Assembly (NCBI GenBank): GCA_015234115.1
Contig: JADFWP010000001.1
Span: 124,001 to 188,000, forward strand
DNA: 64,000 nt
Direction of reading: 5' to 3'
Origin: Magnetococcales bacterium
GTDB taxonomy: Bacteria; Pseudomonadota; Magnetococcia; Magnetococcales; Magnetaquicoccaceae
Both the position numbers and the translations under genes were made by a program. Below, piece by piece: positions 36,101 through 50,735 of the stretch. How positions within the stretch are numbered: the stretch's first letter is position 1; the number at the start of each line of letters is the position of its first letter. Below the pieces are notes generated by a model. The model did not search any database, was not told where the DNA came from, and worked only from the letters and a program-made list of their open reading frames with translations.

Positions 36101-36621
36101 CCCACGCGATCCGCAAATCCGAACAATCCGCCTCGCGCCACATCCCGATCATCGCCATGACCGCCCACGCCATGAAAGGAGACCGGGAACGCTGCCTGAG
36201 CGCCGGCATGGATGATTATCTGAGCAAACCGGTCTCCCCGGAGATTCTGCTGCAAAAGTTGCAATATTGGATCCCAAAAAGCATAGGTTCTCCACCACCC
36301 GTCGAAATCTCGCAGTTGAGACAACTCTTCGGGGATGACGACACGATGATTCGTGAACTTCTGGAACATTTCCGTCCCTCTGCCAGGGAACTCCTGGACA
36401 AGCTCGCCGAGATGATCCAAAAAGAAGATGGTGAACGGGTGCTGGAGGCTGCCCTGGAACTCAAAGAGGCCTGCTCCAACATGGGGGTGTCCGCCATGGC
36501 CCAACTGGCCCGCGTCATGGAACAGGCCGCGACCCGATTGGAATGGAATGAAGCGAAACGTACCCTGGAACGGCTGGAGGCCGCCTTCCGGAATGTGGAA
36601 AAATTCATCGAAACCTTCTGA
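33106..36621 (+). CDS. PAS-containing hybrid sensor histidine kinase with two REC-like domains and an Hpt-like C-terminus
   Basis: Multiple PAS/PAC segments; HisKA [23 protein letters not shown]; HATPase [35 protein letters not shown]...[13 protein letters not shown]. Confidence 0.94.
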   Translation: [1171 protein letters not shown]

Positions 36622-36644
36622 ACCATCACGGAGGAACCACGATT

Positions 36645-37646
36645 TTGGCACCCTTGGAACTGACCGGTGAAGCGCGGCGTCTGGCCGGGGAGATCCTGAC
36701 CCATGCGGAGCGGCTCGTCGCGCCCCTGGTGACCAACACGCACCGGGATCATCTGCTGCAAATCCGTCAGGCAGTCGATACCTTGCTGGCTCTGCTGGAG
36801 ACCACCGAAACCCTCTCCGCGCCACCAGCACCCCAGGTCGGCATGGCTCCTCCGGAGGCGAACAGAACCGGAAATCATCATGTTCTCCTGGTCGAGGACA
36901 ACCCCTTCACCCAAAAGCTCATGACCCGGCTGCTGACCCAGCAGGGCTATCGGGTGACCCTCGCCCAGAATGGTCAGGAGGCCCTGGATCAACTCGCCCG
37001 GCTTCCCGCGCTGGATCTGATTCTCATGGACCTGCGCATGCCGGTCATGGACGGTTTTCAGACCACAGTCGAAATTCGCCAGCGGGAATCCCAACTCCAG
37101 ACCGCCCGTCTGCCGATCATCGCGGTCACGGCCCTGGTGGCCGAAGAGGAACAGAAACGGGCCATGGATGCGGGCATGGATGGCTACCACATCAAACCCG
37201 TGCGGGCCGCGATCCTGTTCGCCGAAATGGAACGGCTGCTTCAGGGACGCCCCGACAGCGCATCGGCAGCGGTGGAAACGTCGGATGTGAAAATGATCGT
37301 GGATCTGGATCGACTGCTCAAAACCGTGGATGGCGATCTGGAACTGCTCAAGGAGATCACCGAACTCTATTTCACCGACGCTCCCCGGCAACTCGCCCGC
37401 ATCACCCGTGCCCTGGAGGCTGGCGACAGCCAGGAATTGCGCGAGGCGGCCCACAGTCTGAAAGGAGCGACCGGTGCGTTTGGCCGCGTTCAGGTCTATG
37501 ATCTGGCTCTGGCCCTCGAACAGGCCGGCGCCCATGCCGAATTGGGCCAGGCCGAAGATTTGTACCGCCAATTGACCGCCGCCTTGCAGGTTATGGAAGA
37601 GGCCATCAAGAAAGAGATCACTTTGCTGTCTGGAGAATCGTCGTGA
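36645..37646 (+). CDS. Response regulator with C-terminal Hpt domain (REC-Hpt)
   Basis: TTG start after GGAGG; REC VLLVEDNPFTQKLM..LILMDLRMPVMDG; Hpt AAHSLKGATGAFG. Confidence 0.92.
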   Translation: MAPLELTGEARRLAGEILTHAERLVAPLVTNTHRDHLLQIRQAVDTLLALLETTETLSAPPAPQVGMAPPEANRTGNHHVLLVEDNPFTQKLMTRLLTQQGYRVTLAQNGQEALDQLARLPALDLILMDLRMPVMDGFQTTVEIRQRESQLQTARLPIIAVTALVAEEEQKRAMDAGMDGYHIKPVRAAILFAEMERLLQGRPDSASAAVETSDVKMIVDLDRLLKTVDGDLELLKEITELYFTDAPRQLARITRALEAGDSQELREAAHSLKGATGAFGRVQVYDLALALEQAGAHAELGQAEDLYRQLTAALQVMEEAIKKEITLLSGESS

Positions 37647-38884
37647 CCCTGTTGCACCCCTTTTGCGCCTGGCGTCCCCGCACTGGTCTGGAACAGCGGG
37701 TGGCCGCCCCCCCCTATGATGTGCTCAACAGCGCCGAGGCCCGCGAGCTGGCCATGGGTCTGCCGGAATCGTTCCTGCGGGTCTCCAAGGCGGAAATCGA
37801 TCTCGATCCGGCCATTCCGGTGCATGACGAACGGGTCTATGCCCTGGCCAGGGAGCGATTTCAAAGCTTCTGTACCGAAGGCATCCTGAAACGCGATCCC
37901 CAGCCCTGGTATTATCTCTACCGCTTGACCATGAACGGTCGGGAACAGACCGGCGTGGCCGGGGTCGCCTCGGTGAACGCCTATCTGGAAGAGCGGATCA
38001 AAAAGCACGAATTCACCCGTCCCGACAAGGAGAACGACCGTACCCGTCTGGCCGAAGTGCTGGAGGCCCACTCCGGTCCGGTCTTCATGACCCACCGCCA
38101 CGATCCGACCATCAAGCGTCTCACCGAATCCTGGATCGCGGCCCATGCGCCGGTCTATGACTTCGTGGCCTCGGATCAGGTGCGCCATACCCTGTGGACC
38201 GTGGACGATCCCCAGATCATCGCCGCCTTGCGCGCGGCTTTTGAACGGATGCCTGCCATGTACATCGCCGACGGGCACCATCGGGCCGCAGCGGCTTCCC
38301 GGGTTCATCTGGCCCGTCGGCAGAACGATCCCGATCCCGACGCCCCTCATGGCCGTTTTCTCGCCGTGACCTTCCCCGATACCCAGGTGCGCATTCTCGA
38401 CTACAACCGGGTGGTGCGTGACCTCCATGGCCTGGACGAGCAGCAGTTTCTCGACCGGATCCGCGCCATTCCCCGTGTCACGCTGGCCCCGACCGACTCC
38501 CCGGCACACCCGACAGCCCGACACGAGTTCGGCATCTATCTGAAAAATCGTTGGTTCCGTCTCAAGGTGGCCCTGGAACCCGATCTGGAACGCGATCCGG
38601 TGCAGCGGCTGGATGTGACCATTCTCCAGGAGCGGCTGCTGAAACCGATTCTGGGCATCGTTGACCCGCGCCAGGATCAACGCATCGATTTCGTCGGGGG
38701 CATCCGTGGTCTGGACACCCTGATGCAACGGGTCGATTCCGGCGAAATGGCCGTGGCCTTCGCCCTCTTTCCCACCTCGCTGGAAGAGTTGATGACCGTG
38801 GCCGACTCCGGCCAGGTCATGCCCCCCAAATCGACCTGGTTCGAACCCAAACTCCGGGATGGATTGCTGATCCAGACCCTGTGA
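37643..38884 (+). CDS. DUF1015 family protein
   Basis: GTG start; RVAAPPYDVLNSAEARELA, YIADGHHRAAAA typical of DUF1015; overlaps the REC-Hpt stop. Confidence 0.88.
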   Translation: MTLLHPFCAWRPRTGLEQRVAAPPYDVLNSAEARELAMGLPESFLRVSKAEIDLDPAIPVHDERVYALARERFQSFCTEGILKRDPQPWYYLYRLTMNGREQTGVAGVASVNAYLEERIKKHEFTRPDKENDRTRLAEVLEAHSGPVFMTHRHDPTIKRLTESWIAAHAPVYDFVASDQVRHTLWTVDDPQIIAALRAAFERMPAMYIADGHHRAAAASRVHLARRQNDPDPDAPHGRFLAVTFPDTQVRILDYNRVVRDLHGLDEQQFLDRIRAIPRVTLAPTDSPAHPTARHEFGIYLKNRWFRLKVALEPDLERDPVQRLDVTILQERLLKPILGIVDPRQDQRIDFVGGIRGLDTLMQRVDSGEMAVAFALFPTSLEELMTVADSGQVMPPKSTWFEPKLRDGLLIQTL

Positions 38885-38888
38885 AGCC

Positions 38889-38961
38889 AACTTGCATTTG
38901 CATGATGGGGGGAGCACCCCCTCACCCCCCCCCCGCCTCCCTTGCGGGAGTTCCACGGTAA
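38889..38961. repeat. Dispersed palindromic repeat, copy 3 (73 bp, degenerate)
   Basis: aacttgcatttgcatgatggggggagcaccccctcacc...gcgggagttccacggtaa; extra ttgcat-like duplication, long C homopolymer, partial loss of left hairpin arm. Confidence 0.85.
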
Positions 38962-38993
38962 AAAAATCCGGTGGTCAGCAATGACCACCGGAT
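38961..38993 (-). terminator. Rho-independent terminator for the Fic-family gene
   Basis: Minus strand: ATCCGGTGGTCA-TTGC-TGACCACCGGAT perfect 12-bp stem followed by a T6 run. Confidence 0.85.
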
Positions 38994-39021
38994 ATCGGTT
39001 TCCACGACACCCCTCTGGGAA

Positions 39022-40143
39022 TCACTCTGCAAGAACCAACTCATAATGGGTGGCACGCCCGGTTGCAGCCGCTTTTTGCAGCGCACCACAGGCGATCAGC
39101 GCAAGAATATCCCGATGCGCGGTATCTTGTGAACATTTGGCAAGTCTGGCCCACTTGCTGGTGGTCAATTTGCCCTCGAACCCGTCAAGCAATCGGTTGA
39201 GCACCTTCTTTTGCCGCTCGTTCATGGCAACCTGGATGAAACGATCCCAGAAACGGGCTTTTGCCAGCACGGCCGACAGGATTTCTTCGGCCCGGATAAT
39301 GGCGCGCTTCAGGCAGGCCAGAAACCACAGCAGCCATGCGGTCACGTCCAGATCGCCTCGTTGGGTGCGCTCCAGGATTGCATAATAATCATTGCGCTCG
39401 ATCTGGATTTGCGTCGAAAGGCTGTAGAACCGTTGGGATGACCCCTCGACACGCGCCAATGCCAGATCGCCGACGGCCCGTGCCAGACGGCCATTGCCAT
39501 CGTCAAAGGGGTGCAAGGTGACCATCCAGAGATGGGCCAAACCAGCCTTGAGTACACCGTCCAGCCCCTCATCCACCCGCTCGAACCAATCCAAAAACCG
39601 GATGATCTCCCCAGCGAGCCGGTCTGCCGGGGGGGCGACGAAATGGACCTTTTCACGACCGATCGGACCAGAAACGACCTGCATCGGACCTGAAGCATCG
39701 TCGCGCCATGCGGCCACGCGAATCTTTGACAAACCGCTGCGTCCTGTTGGAAACAAGGCACCGTGCCAGGCAAAAAGACGCTCCACCGTCAACGGCTTGG
39801 AAAAATGCCGGGTGGCATCGAGCATCACCTCGACGATCCCTTCCACATGGCGATCCACAGGTGCCAGCGCACCGATCTCCAGACCGAGACGACGGGCAAG
39901 GGAAGAACGAACCTGAACAAAATCGAGTTGTTGCCCTTCGATGGCACTGGTATTGAGGACATCCTGAGTCAGCGTCTGCAACCAGGCATCCGCACGCGAT
40001 TTGAAACCAAGCGACTCCATCCGTCCCAGCAACCTGCCCTGGGCATGACGGACCGACGCCAAAGGAGTGGTCACTTGCGCAACATCAAAGGTCCATTCTG
40101 GCCAGTCTTTCCGTTCCCAAATGTAGCAAACGTCGTCTGCCAT
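39022..40143 (-). CDS. Fic family protein
   Basis: MADDVCYIWERKDWPEWTFD; Fic motif HPFDDGNGRLAR; inhibitory-type motif TSAIEG in the N-terminal helix; C-terminal winged-helix-like region. Confidence 0.92.
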   Translation of the reverse strand: MADDVCYIWERKDWPEWTFDVAQVTTPLASVRHAQGRLLGRMESLGFKSRADAWLQTLTQDVLNTSAIEGQQLDFVQVRSSLARRLGLEIGALAPVDRHVEGIVEVMLDATRHFSKPLTVERLFAWHGALFPTGRSGLSKIRVAAWRDDASGPMQVVSGPIGREKVHFVAPPADRLAGEIIRFLDWFERVDEGLDGVLKAGLAHLWMVTLHPFDDGNGRLARAVGDLALARVEGSSQRFYSLSTQIQIERNDYYAILERTQRGDLDVTAWLLWFLACLKRAIIRAEEILSAVLAKARFWDRFIQVAMNERQKKVLNRLLDGFEGKLTTSKWARLAKCSQDTAHRDILALIACGALQKAAATGRATHYELVLAE

Positions 40144-40239
40144 GGTTTCTCCGCATGAATTGCGGAGATTATGAGGCATTTGCTCCGCACCCGCAAACCA
40201 TTGCCACGCACTCCCAAAGCCGGTCCCAGGAGTTCCGTT

Positions 40240-41802
40240 TCACTCCCACTCAATCGTGCCCGGCGGCTTGGAGGTGATGTCGTAGACCACCCGGTTGATC
40301 CCCTTGACCTCGTTGATGATGCGGTTGGCGATCCGGGAGAGGAGGTCATGGGGCATGGGATACCAGGTGGCGGTCATGAAATCCCGGGTCTCCACGGCGC
40401 GAAGCGCCACGACATAATCATAACTGCGGCCATCCCCCATCACGCCCACGCTCTTGACCGGCAGAAAGACCGCAAAGGCCTGGGAAATCTTGTCGTAGTG
40501 TCCGGTGGAATACAGCTCTTCCAGATAGATGGCATCGGCGCGACGCAACAGATCGGCGAACTCTTTTTTGACCTCGCCCAGAATGCGCACCCCCAGACCC
40601 GGACCCGGAAAGGGATGCCGCAGAATCATCCGCGCAGGCAACCCCAACTCCAGACCCACGGTGCGCACCTCGTCCTTGAACAACTCGCGCAAGGGTTCGA
40701 GCAGTTTCAATCCCATCCGTTCCGGCAACCCCCCGACATTGTGATGGGACTTGATGTTGGTGGCGGCCTTGGTCTTGGCACCGGCGGATTCGATCACATC
40801 CGGATAGATCGTCCCCTGGGCGAGCCATTTGGCCCCTTCGATCTTTTTGGCTTCCTCTTCAAAGACTTCGATGAAGGTGTGGCCGATGATCTTGCGTTTC
40901 TGTTCGGGATCGGTCACGCCCGCCAGACGGGAGAGAAACCGCTCCTCGGCATCGATCCGGATCACCTTGACGCCGAGATGGCTGGCAAAGGTGGCCATCA
41001 CCTCCTCGCCTTCGTTGAGGCGCAACAGACCGTTGTCCACAAAAACGCAGGTCAACTGATCGCCAATGGCCCGATGGAGCAGAACCGCCGTCACCGCCGA
41101 ATCGACCCCGCCGGAGAGACCGAGAATCACCCGGTCGTTGCCCACCTTGTCGCGCGCCAGTTGAATTTCGTGTTCGATGACATTGCCCGCGTTCCACAAT
41201 CCCGTGCAGCCACAGAGATCATGCACAAAACCCTGAATGAACTTCGCGCCATCGACGGTATGATTGACCTCGGGATGAAACTGCACTCCCACGATGGCCA
41301 ACTCTTCGTGTTCCATGGCCGCCAGAATGCCGTTGTCGCTGGTGGCCAACGGCTGGAAACCAAACGGCACCCGGGTGACATGATCCCCATGGCTCATCCA
41401 GACCCGACCCGCGCCGCTGGCGAGGAAACCACCCGGCAGTTCGCTTTTTTTGTCCGAGGTATGCACCATGGCATCCCCGTACTCGCGGGTGGCCGAGGGG
41501 GAGACCTCGCCGCCAAAATGGCGCGCCAGAAGATGCATGCCGTAACAAATTCCCAGAATCGGCACCTCCTGGGTCAGCACCGCTTCGTTCAGACCCGGCG
41601 CGCCCTCGTCATAGACCGAATGATGACCGCCGGAGAGGATGATCCCCTTGGGCGCAAAGGCGCGAATCTCTTCGGCCTCCATGCGCCAGGAGTGAATTTC
41701 GCAGTAGGCGCCGGATTCGCGCACCCGCCGGGCGATCAGCTGGGTGTATTGCGAACCGTAATCCAGGACCAGAATCTTTTGCGAATGGAGAAGATCGTTC
41801 AT
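40240..41802 (-). CDS. guaA: GMP synthase (glutamine-hydrolysing)
   Basis: [50 protein letters not shown]-terminal KPPGTIEWE. Confidence 0.98.
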   Translation of the reverse strand: MNDLLHSQKILVLDYGSQYTQLIARRVRESGAYCEIHSWRMEAEEIRAFAPKGIILSGGHHSVYDEGAPGLNEAVLTQEVPILGICYGMHLLARHFGGEVSPSATREYGDAMVHTSDKKSELPGGFLASGAGRVWMSHGDHVTRVPFGFQPLATSDNGILAAMEHEELAIVGVQFHPEVNHTVDGAKFIQGFVHDLCGCTGLWNAGNVIEHEIQLARDKVGNDRVILGLSGGVDSAVTAVLLHRAIGDQLTCVFVDNGLLRLNEGEEVMATFASHLGVKVIRIDAEERFLSRLAGVTDPEQKRKIIGHTFIEVFEEEAKKIEGAKWLAQGTIYPDVIESAGAKTKAATNIKSHHNVGGLPERMGLKLLEPLRELFKDEVRTVGLELGLPARMILRHPFPGPGLGVRILGEVKKEFADLLRRADAIYLEELYSTGHYDKISQAFAVFLPVKSVGVMGDGRSYDYVVALRAVETRDFMTATWYPMPHDLLSRIANRIINEVKGINRVVYDITSKPPGTIEWE

Positions 41803-41805
41803 GTG

Positions 41806-43964
<2,159 letters not shown>

Positions 43965-43967
43965 GTG

Positions 43968-44441
43968 TCAGAACCGGATCGATAAAATTTCGTAGCGATG
44001 CACGCCGCCCGGCGCCCGCACCTCGATGGTATCGCCCTCTTCCTTGCCGATCATGCCGCGCGCCATGGGACTGGTGATCGAAATCATCCCCTGTTCCAGA
44101 TCGGCTTCGTCCTCGCCCACGATGCGATAGACGCTTTCCGTATCGGTTTTCTCATCCACCACCCGCACCTGAGCGCCAAAGACCACCTTGGTGGAACGGA
44201 TGCGGCTGGTATCGATGATTTCGGCATTGGCCAGCGCGGTTTCGATCTCCTGGATGCGTCCCTCGTTGAAGGACTGCTGCTCCTTGGCCGCATGGTATTC
44301 GGCATTTTCCGACAAATCGCCGTGATCGCGGGCCACGGAAATCGCCTCGACGATGCGGGAGCGATCTTCGGTTTTGCGCCGTTTCAGCTCGGCCTTGAGT
44401 TTTTCCGCCCCCTGCAGGGTCATCGGTACTTTGTTTAACAT
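43968..44441 (-). CDS. greA: Transcription elongation factor GreA
   Basis: [57 protein letters not shown]. Confidence 0.97.
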   Translation of the reverse strand: MLNKVPMTLQGAEKLKAELKRRKTEDRSRIVEAISVARDHGDLSENAEYHAAKEQQSFNEGRIQEIETALANAEIIDTSRIRSTKVVFGAQVRVVDEKTDTESVYRIVGEDEADLEQGMISITSPMARGMIGKEEGDTIEVRAPGGVHRYEILSIRF

Positions 44442-44458
44442 GGTTCCCTCTTGATCCG

Positions 44459-47704
<3,246 letters not shown>

Positions 47705-47705
47705 G

Positions 47706-48851
47706 TTATGCGAGCAGCTCCGCGAATTGACGGAACAGATAATGGGCATCGTGCGGGCCGGGACTGGCCTCGGGATGATACTGGACCGAAAAAACCGGGG
47801 CCGAACGATGGCGTACCCCTTCCACGGTGCCATCGAACAGCGACAGATGGGTCACCTCCAGATCGCTCGGCAGGCCGTCGGGTTCGACCACAAAGCCGTG
47901 GTTCTGCGAAGTCACCTCGACCCGACCGGTCCGGAGATTTTTCACCGGATGGTTGCCGCCGCGATGGCCGAATTTCAGTTTCCGGGTTTTGGCGCCGAGC
48001 GCCAGACAGAGCATCTGGTGACCCAGACAGATTCCGAACAGCGGCAGATCCTGTTTCAGCACCTGGCCGATCACCCCGATGGCGTGATGCACGGCCTCCG
48101 GATCGCCGGGTCCGTTGGAAAGAAACACGCCAGCGGGTTGCAGATCGAGGATTTGATCGAGTGTGGCGCTGGCCGGCAGCACCGTCACCTCGCATCCCAC
48201 GCCCACCAGACCGCGCAGGATGTTGCGTTTGATGCCGAAATCGAGAGCCACCACCCGTTTGCCAGCCGCCGGGGAACTGGCTGCGGCATCGTCTGCGCTC
48301 CAGATGTGGGGTTTCCAGGCAATCGGCCCATCGTGCCAGGCGTGGGGCGCGGTGCAGGTCACTTCCGGGGTGAGGTCCATGCCGGTCAGGCCGGGCCAGG
48401 CGCGGGCCTTGGCCACCAGGGCGGGGGTATCGAAAGTGCGCGTGGAGAGCACGCCGCGCTGGGCGCCGTTTTCCCGCAGGTGGTTCACCAGGCGGCGGGT
48501 ATCGATCCCCTCGATGGCCGGAATGCCATGGCGGATCAGAAACGCGCTCAATGATTCGACGGCGCGCCAGTTGGAAAACATCCGGGCGTTCTCTTTGACC
48601 ACAAAGCCACGGATGCGGGGTCGTTCCGACTCCATGTCTTCGGGGTTGACACCCACATTGCCGATTTGTGGTGCGGTCATGGTGACGATCTGACCCGCAT
48701 AGGAGGGATCGGTGATGATCTCCTGATAGCCGGTCATGGAACTGTTGAAACAGACCTCTCCGACCTGTTCGCCATCCGCCCCGAAGGAGCGGCCGTCGAA
48801 TCGGGTCCCGTCCTCCAACACCAGCACAGCCCGCCCGTTGTCGTTCGCCAT
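47706..48851 (-). CDS. carA: Carbamoyl-phosphate synthase small subunit
   Basis: [60 protein letters not shown]. Confidence 0.98.
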   Translation of the reverse strand: MANDNGRAVLVLEDGTRFDGRSFGADGEQVGEVCFNSSMTGYQEIITDPSYAGQIVTMTAPQIGNVGVNPEDMESERPRIRGFVVKENARMFSNWRAVESLSAFLIRHGIPAIEGIDTRRLVNHLRENGAQRGVLSTRTFDTPALVAKARAWPGLTGMDLTPEVTCTAPHAWHDGPIAWKPHIWSADDAAASSPAAGKRVVALDFGIKRNILRGLVGVGCEVTVLPASATLDQILDLQPAGVFLSNGPGDPEAVHHAIGVIGQVLKQDLPLFGICLGHQMLCLALGAKTRKLKFGHRGGNHPVKNLRTGRVEVTSQNHGFVVEPDGLPSDLEVTHLSLFDGTVEGVRHRSAPVFSVQYHPEASPGPHDAHYLFRQFAELLA

Positions 48852-49025
48852 GCGACCATCCTTAGAAATGGTTTTGAAATCCCCATCCGTGGTCCAAGCC
48901 TTCCCCTGGATCAATCACCGATTTTACTCCCTCCTGCGCCTCGAAGTCAATGCAGGTGGACGCGCTGCAAAAATCCCACTATTCTTTCTCTCAGACTCAC
49001 GGACGCTTTTTTTGCACTGGAGACC

Positions 49026-49841
49026 ATGATCATGACACGCTTCGCCTTGCGGTTGCCCCTCTCCCTGTCGCTGCTGGCATTGTCCGTCGCCTCCCCGGTG
49101 CAAGCGGGTGGCTGGCTGGGCATCACGGTGCAGCCCCCCGAGGGGGTGCAGATCGGCGAAATCCTCAAGGATGGCCCCGCGGACAAGGCGGGTCTGGCCC
49201 GTCAGGATATCCTGATCAAAGCCGATGGCAAAACAATCACCTCGATCCCGCAATTTCTCGCTTTGGTGGCCAGTGCCACACCCAACAAGGAGATGGTACT
49301 CACCATTATCCGCAAAGGCGAAGAAAAACAAATCAAAATCACGCCCGAAGAGAGCCGCGATCACCCTTCGCGTTTCCCCGAAGGCCATGCCATGCCGCTA
49401 CAGGAACCCATGGCGCCCATGATGGGCTATTCCAGTCCGCATCCCGATCTGCGCCCTCAGAACACCCCGCCACCTGCCATGGACCGGGGACGGGAACTCC
49501 TCCCGCCTGCCGCCGCCATGCCGCCGCCGGCCAAAGAACAACGCCCCTCCGACCCCCCCGAGCCGCCCCCCACGGTCTGGCTGGGCGTGGCGCCGGAACT
49601 GGCCGCCAACGGCGTCCTGCTGGCCCGCATCGCCCCCGGCGGACCAGGAGAACGGGCAGGCATGCAAGCCGGAGATGTGATCATCTCCCTCAACGGCAAA
49701 TCGGTTTCGACCCCCTGGGCCATGGCGCGCACGCTGCGGGGATTCCAGCCCGGCGACCTGGTGGAAGTGACCCTCAACCGCAATGGCCAGATGATCGACA
49801 CCCAGGCCCAGTTGGCCGCACCTCCGACCGAAACCCCCTGA
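49026..49841 (+). CDS. Exported double-PDZ domain protein without a protease domain
   Basis: Signal-like peptide MTRFALRLPLSLSLLALSVASPVQA (alternative start 49032); PDZ GWLGITVQPPEGVQIGEILKDGPADKAGLARQDILIKADGK and WLGVAPEL..IAPGGPGERAGMQAGDVIISLNGK, Pro-rich linker. Confidence 0.85.
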   Translation: MIMTRFALRLPLSLSLLALSVASPVQAGGWLGITVQPPEGVQIGEILKDGPADKAGLARQDILIKADGKTITSIPQFLALVASATPNKEMVLTIIRKGEEKQIKITPEESRDHPSRFPEGHAMPLQEPMAPMMGYSSPHPDLRPQNTPPPAMDRGRELLPPAAAMPPPAKEQRPSDPPEPPPTVWLGVAPELAANGVLLARIAPGGPGERAGMQAGDVIISLNGKSVSTPWAMARTLRGFQPGDLVEVTLNRNGQMIDTQAQLAAPPTETP

Positions 49842-49874
49842 CAACGCCCGGATAGAAAGGATTGGCCCAGGATC

Positions 49875-50645
49875 ATGCCTGCCATCAAGATCAAAACCGC
49901 CGAGGAGATCGCCTTGATGCGCGCCTCCTGCCGTCTGGCCGCGCTCACCTTGAAGATGATCGAACCCCATGTCCAACCGGGCGTGACCACCCAGCAACTC
50001 AATGACCTGTGCCACGAATTCCTGATCGACAACAATGCCCGCCCCTCCCCCCTGAACTATCGGGGCTTTCCCAAATCGATCTGCACCTCGGTCAACCAGC
50101 AGGTCTGTCACGGCATTCCCGGCCCGCGCACGCTGCGGGCGGGCGATATCGTCAACATCGACGTGACCGCGCATCTCAACGGCTTTCACGGCGACACCAA
50201 CAAGACCTTCCATGTCGGCCCCCCCTCCCCCAAGGCGGAACGACTGGTGCAGATCGCCAAAAAATGTCTCGATGTCGGCATCCAGGCCGTCCGGCCCAAA
50301 GGTTTTTTCGGCGATATCGGCGCAACCATCCAGGCCATGGCCACCCATCACAACTGCTCGGTGGTGCGGGAATATTGCGGTCACGGCATTGGCCGCGAGT
50401 TTCACGAAGAACCTGCGGTGCTCCATTACGGCGTGGCCGGCACAGGAGCGGAACTCAAACCCGGCATGATCTTCACCATCGAACCCATGATCAATCTCGG
50501 CAAGGCCGACATCCGCGTTCTGCCCGACAAGTGGACCGTGGTCACCCGGGATCACTCCCTTTCGGCGCAATTCGAACATACCATTCTGGTCACGCCGACC
50601 GGATTCGAGGTGCTGACCGATCTGGACGGAGAGTATGGAACCTGA
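49875..50645 (+). CDS. map: Type I methionine aminopeptidase
   Basis: IKTAEEIALMRASCRLAALTLKMIEPHVQPGVTT; VNIDVTAHLNGFHGDTNKTFHVG; GHGIGREFHEEP. Confidence 0.97.
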   Translation: MPAIKIKTAEEIALMRASCRLAALTLKMIEPHVQPGVTTQQLNDLCHEFLIDNNARPSPLNYRGFPKSICTSVNQQVCHGIPGPRTLRAGDIVNIDVTAHLNGFHGDTNKTFHVGPPSPKAERLVQIAKKCLDVGIQAVRPKGFFGDIGATIQAMATHHNCSVVREYCGHGIGREFHEEPAVLHYGVAGTGAELKPGMIFTIEPMINLGKADIRVLPDKWTVVTRDHSLSAQFEHTILVTPTGFEVLTDLDGEYGT

Positions 50646-50677
50646 ACCATAGCCAGCCTGGGAGTTGTCATTTGCTC

Positions 50678-50713
50678 CTCATTGCCGTGCGCCGTTGGCG
50701 GCACGGCAATGAG
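50678..50713. terminator. Hairpin between convergent map and EF-hand genes (no T-tract)
   Basis: CTCATTGCCGTGC / GCACGGCAATGAG 13-bp perfect stem extended by GCC/GGC with one bulge. Confidence 0.5.
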
Positions 50714-50735
50714 ATCGAACACACTTCGGAAAAGA

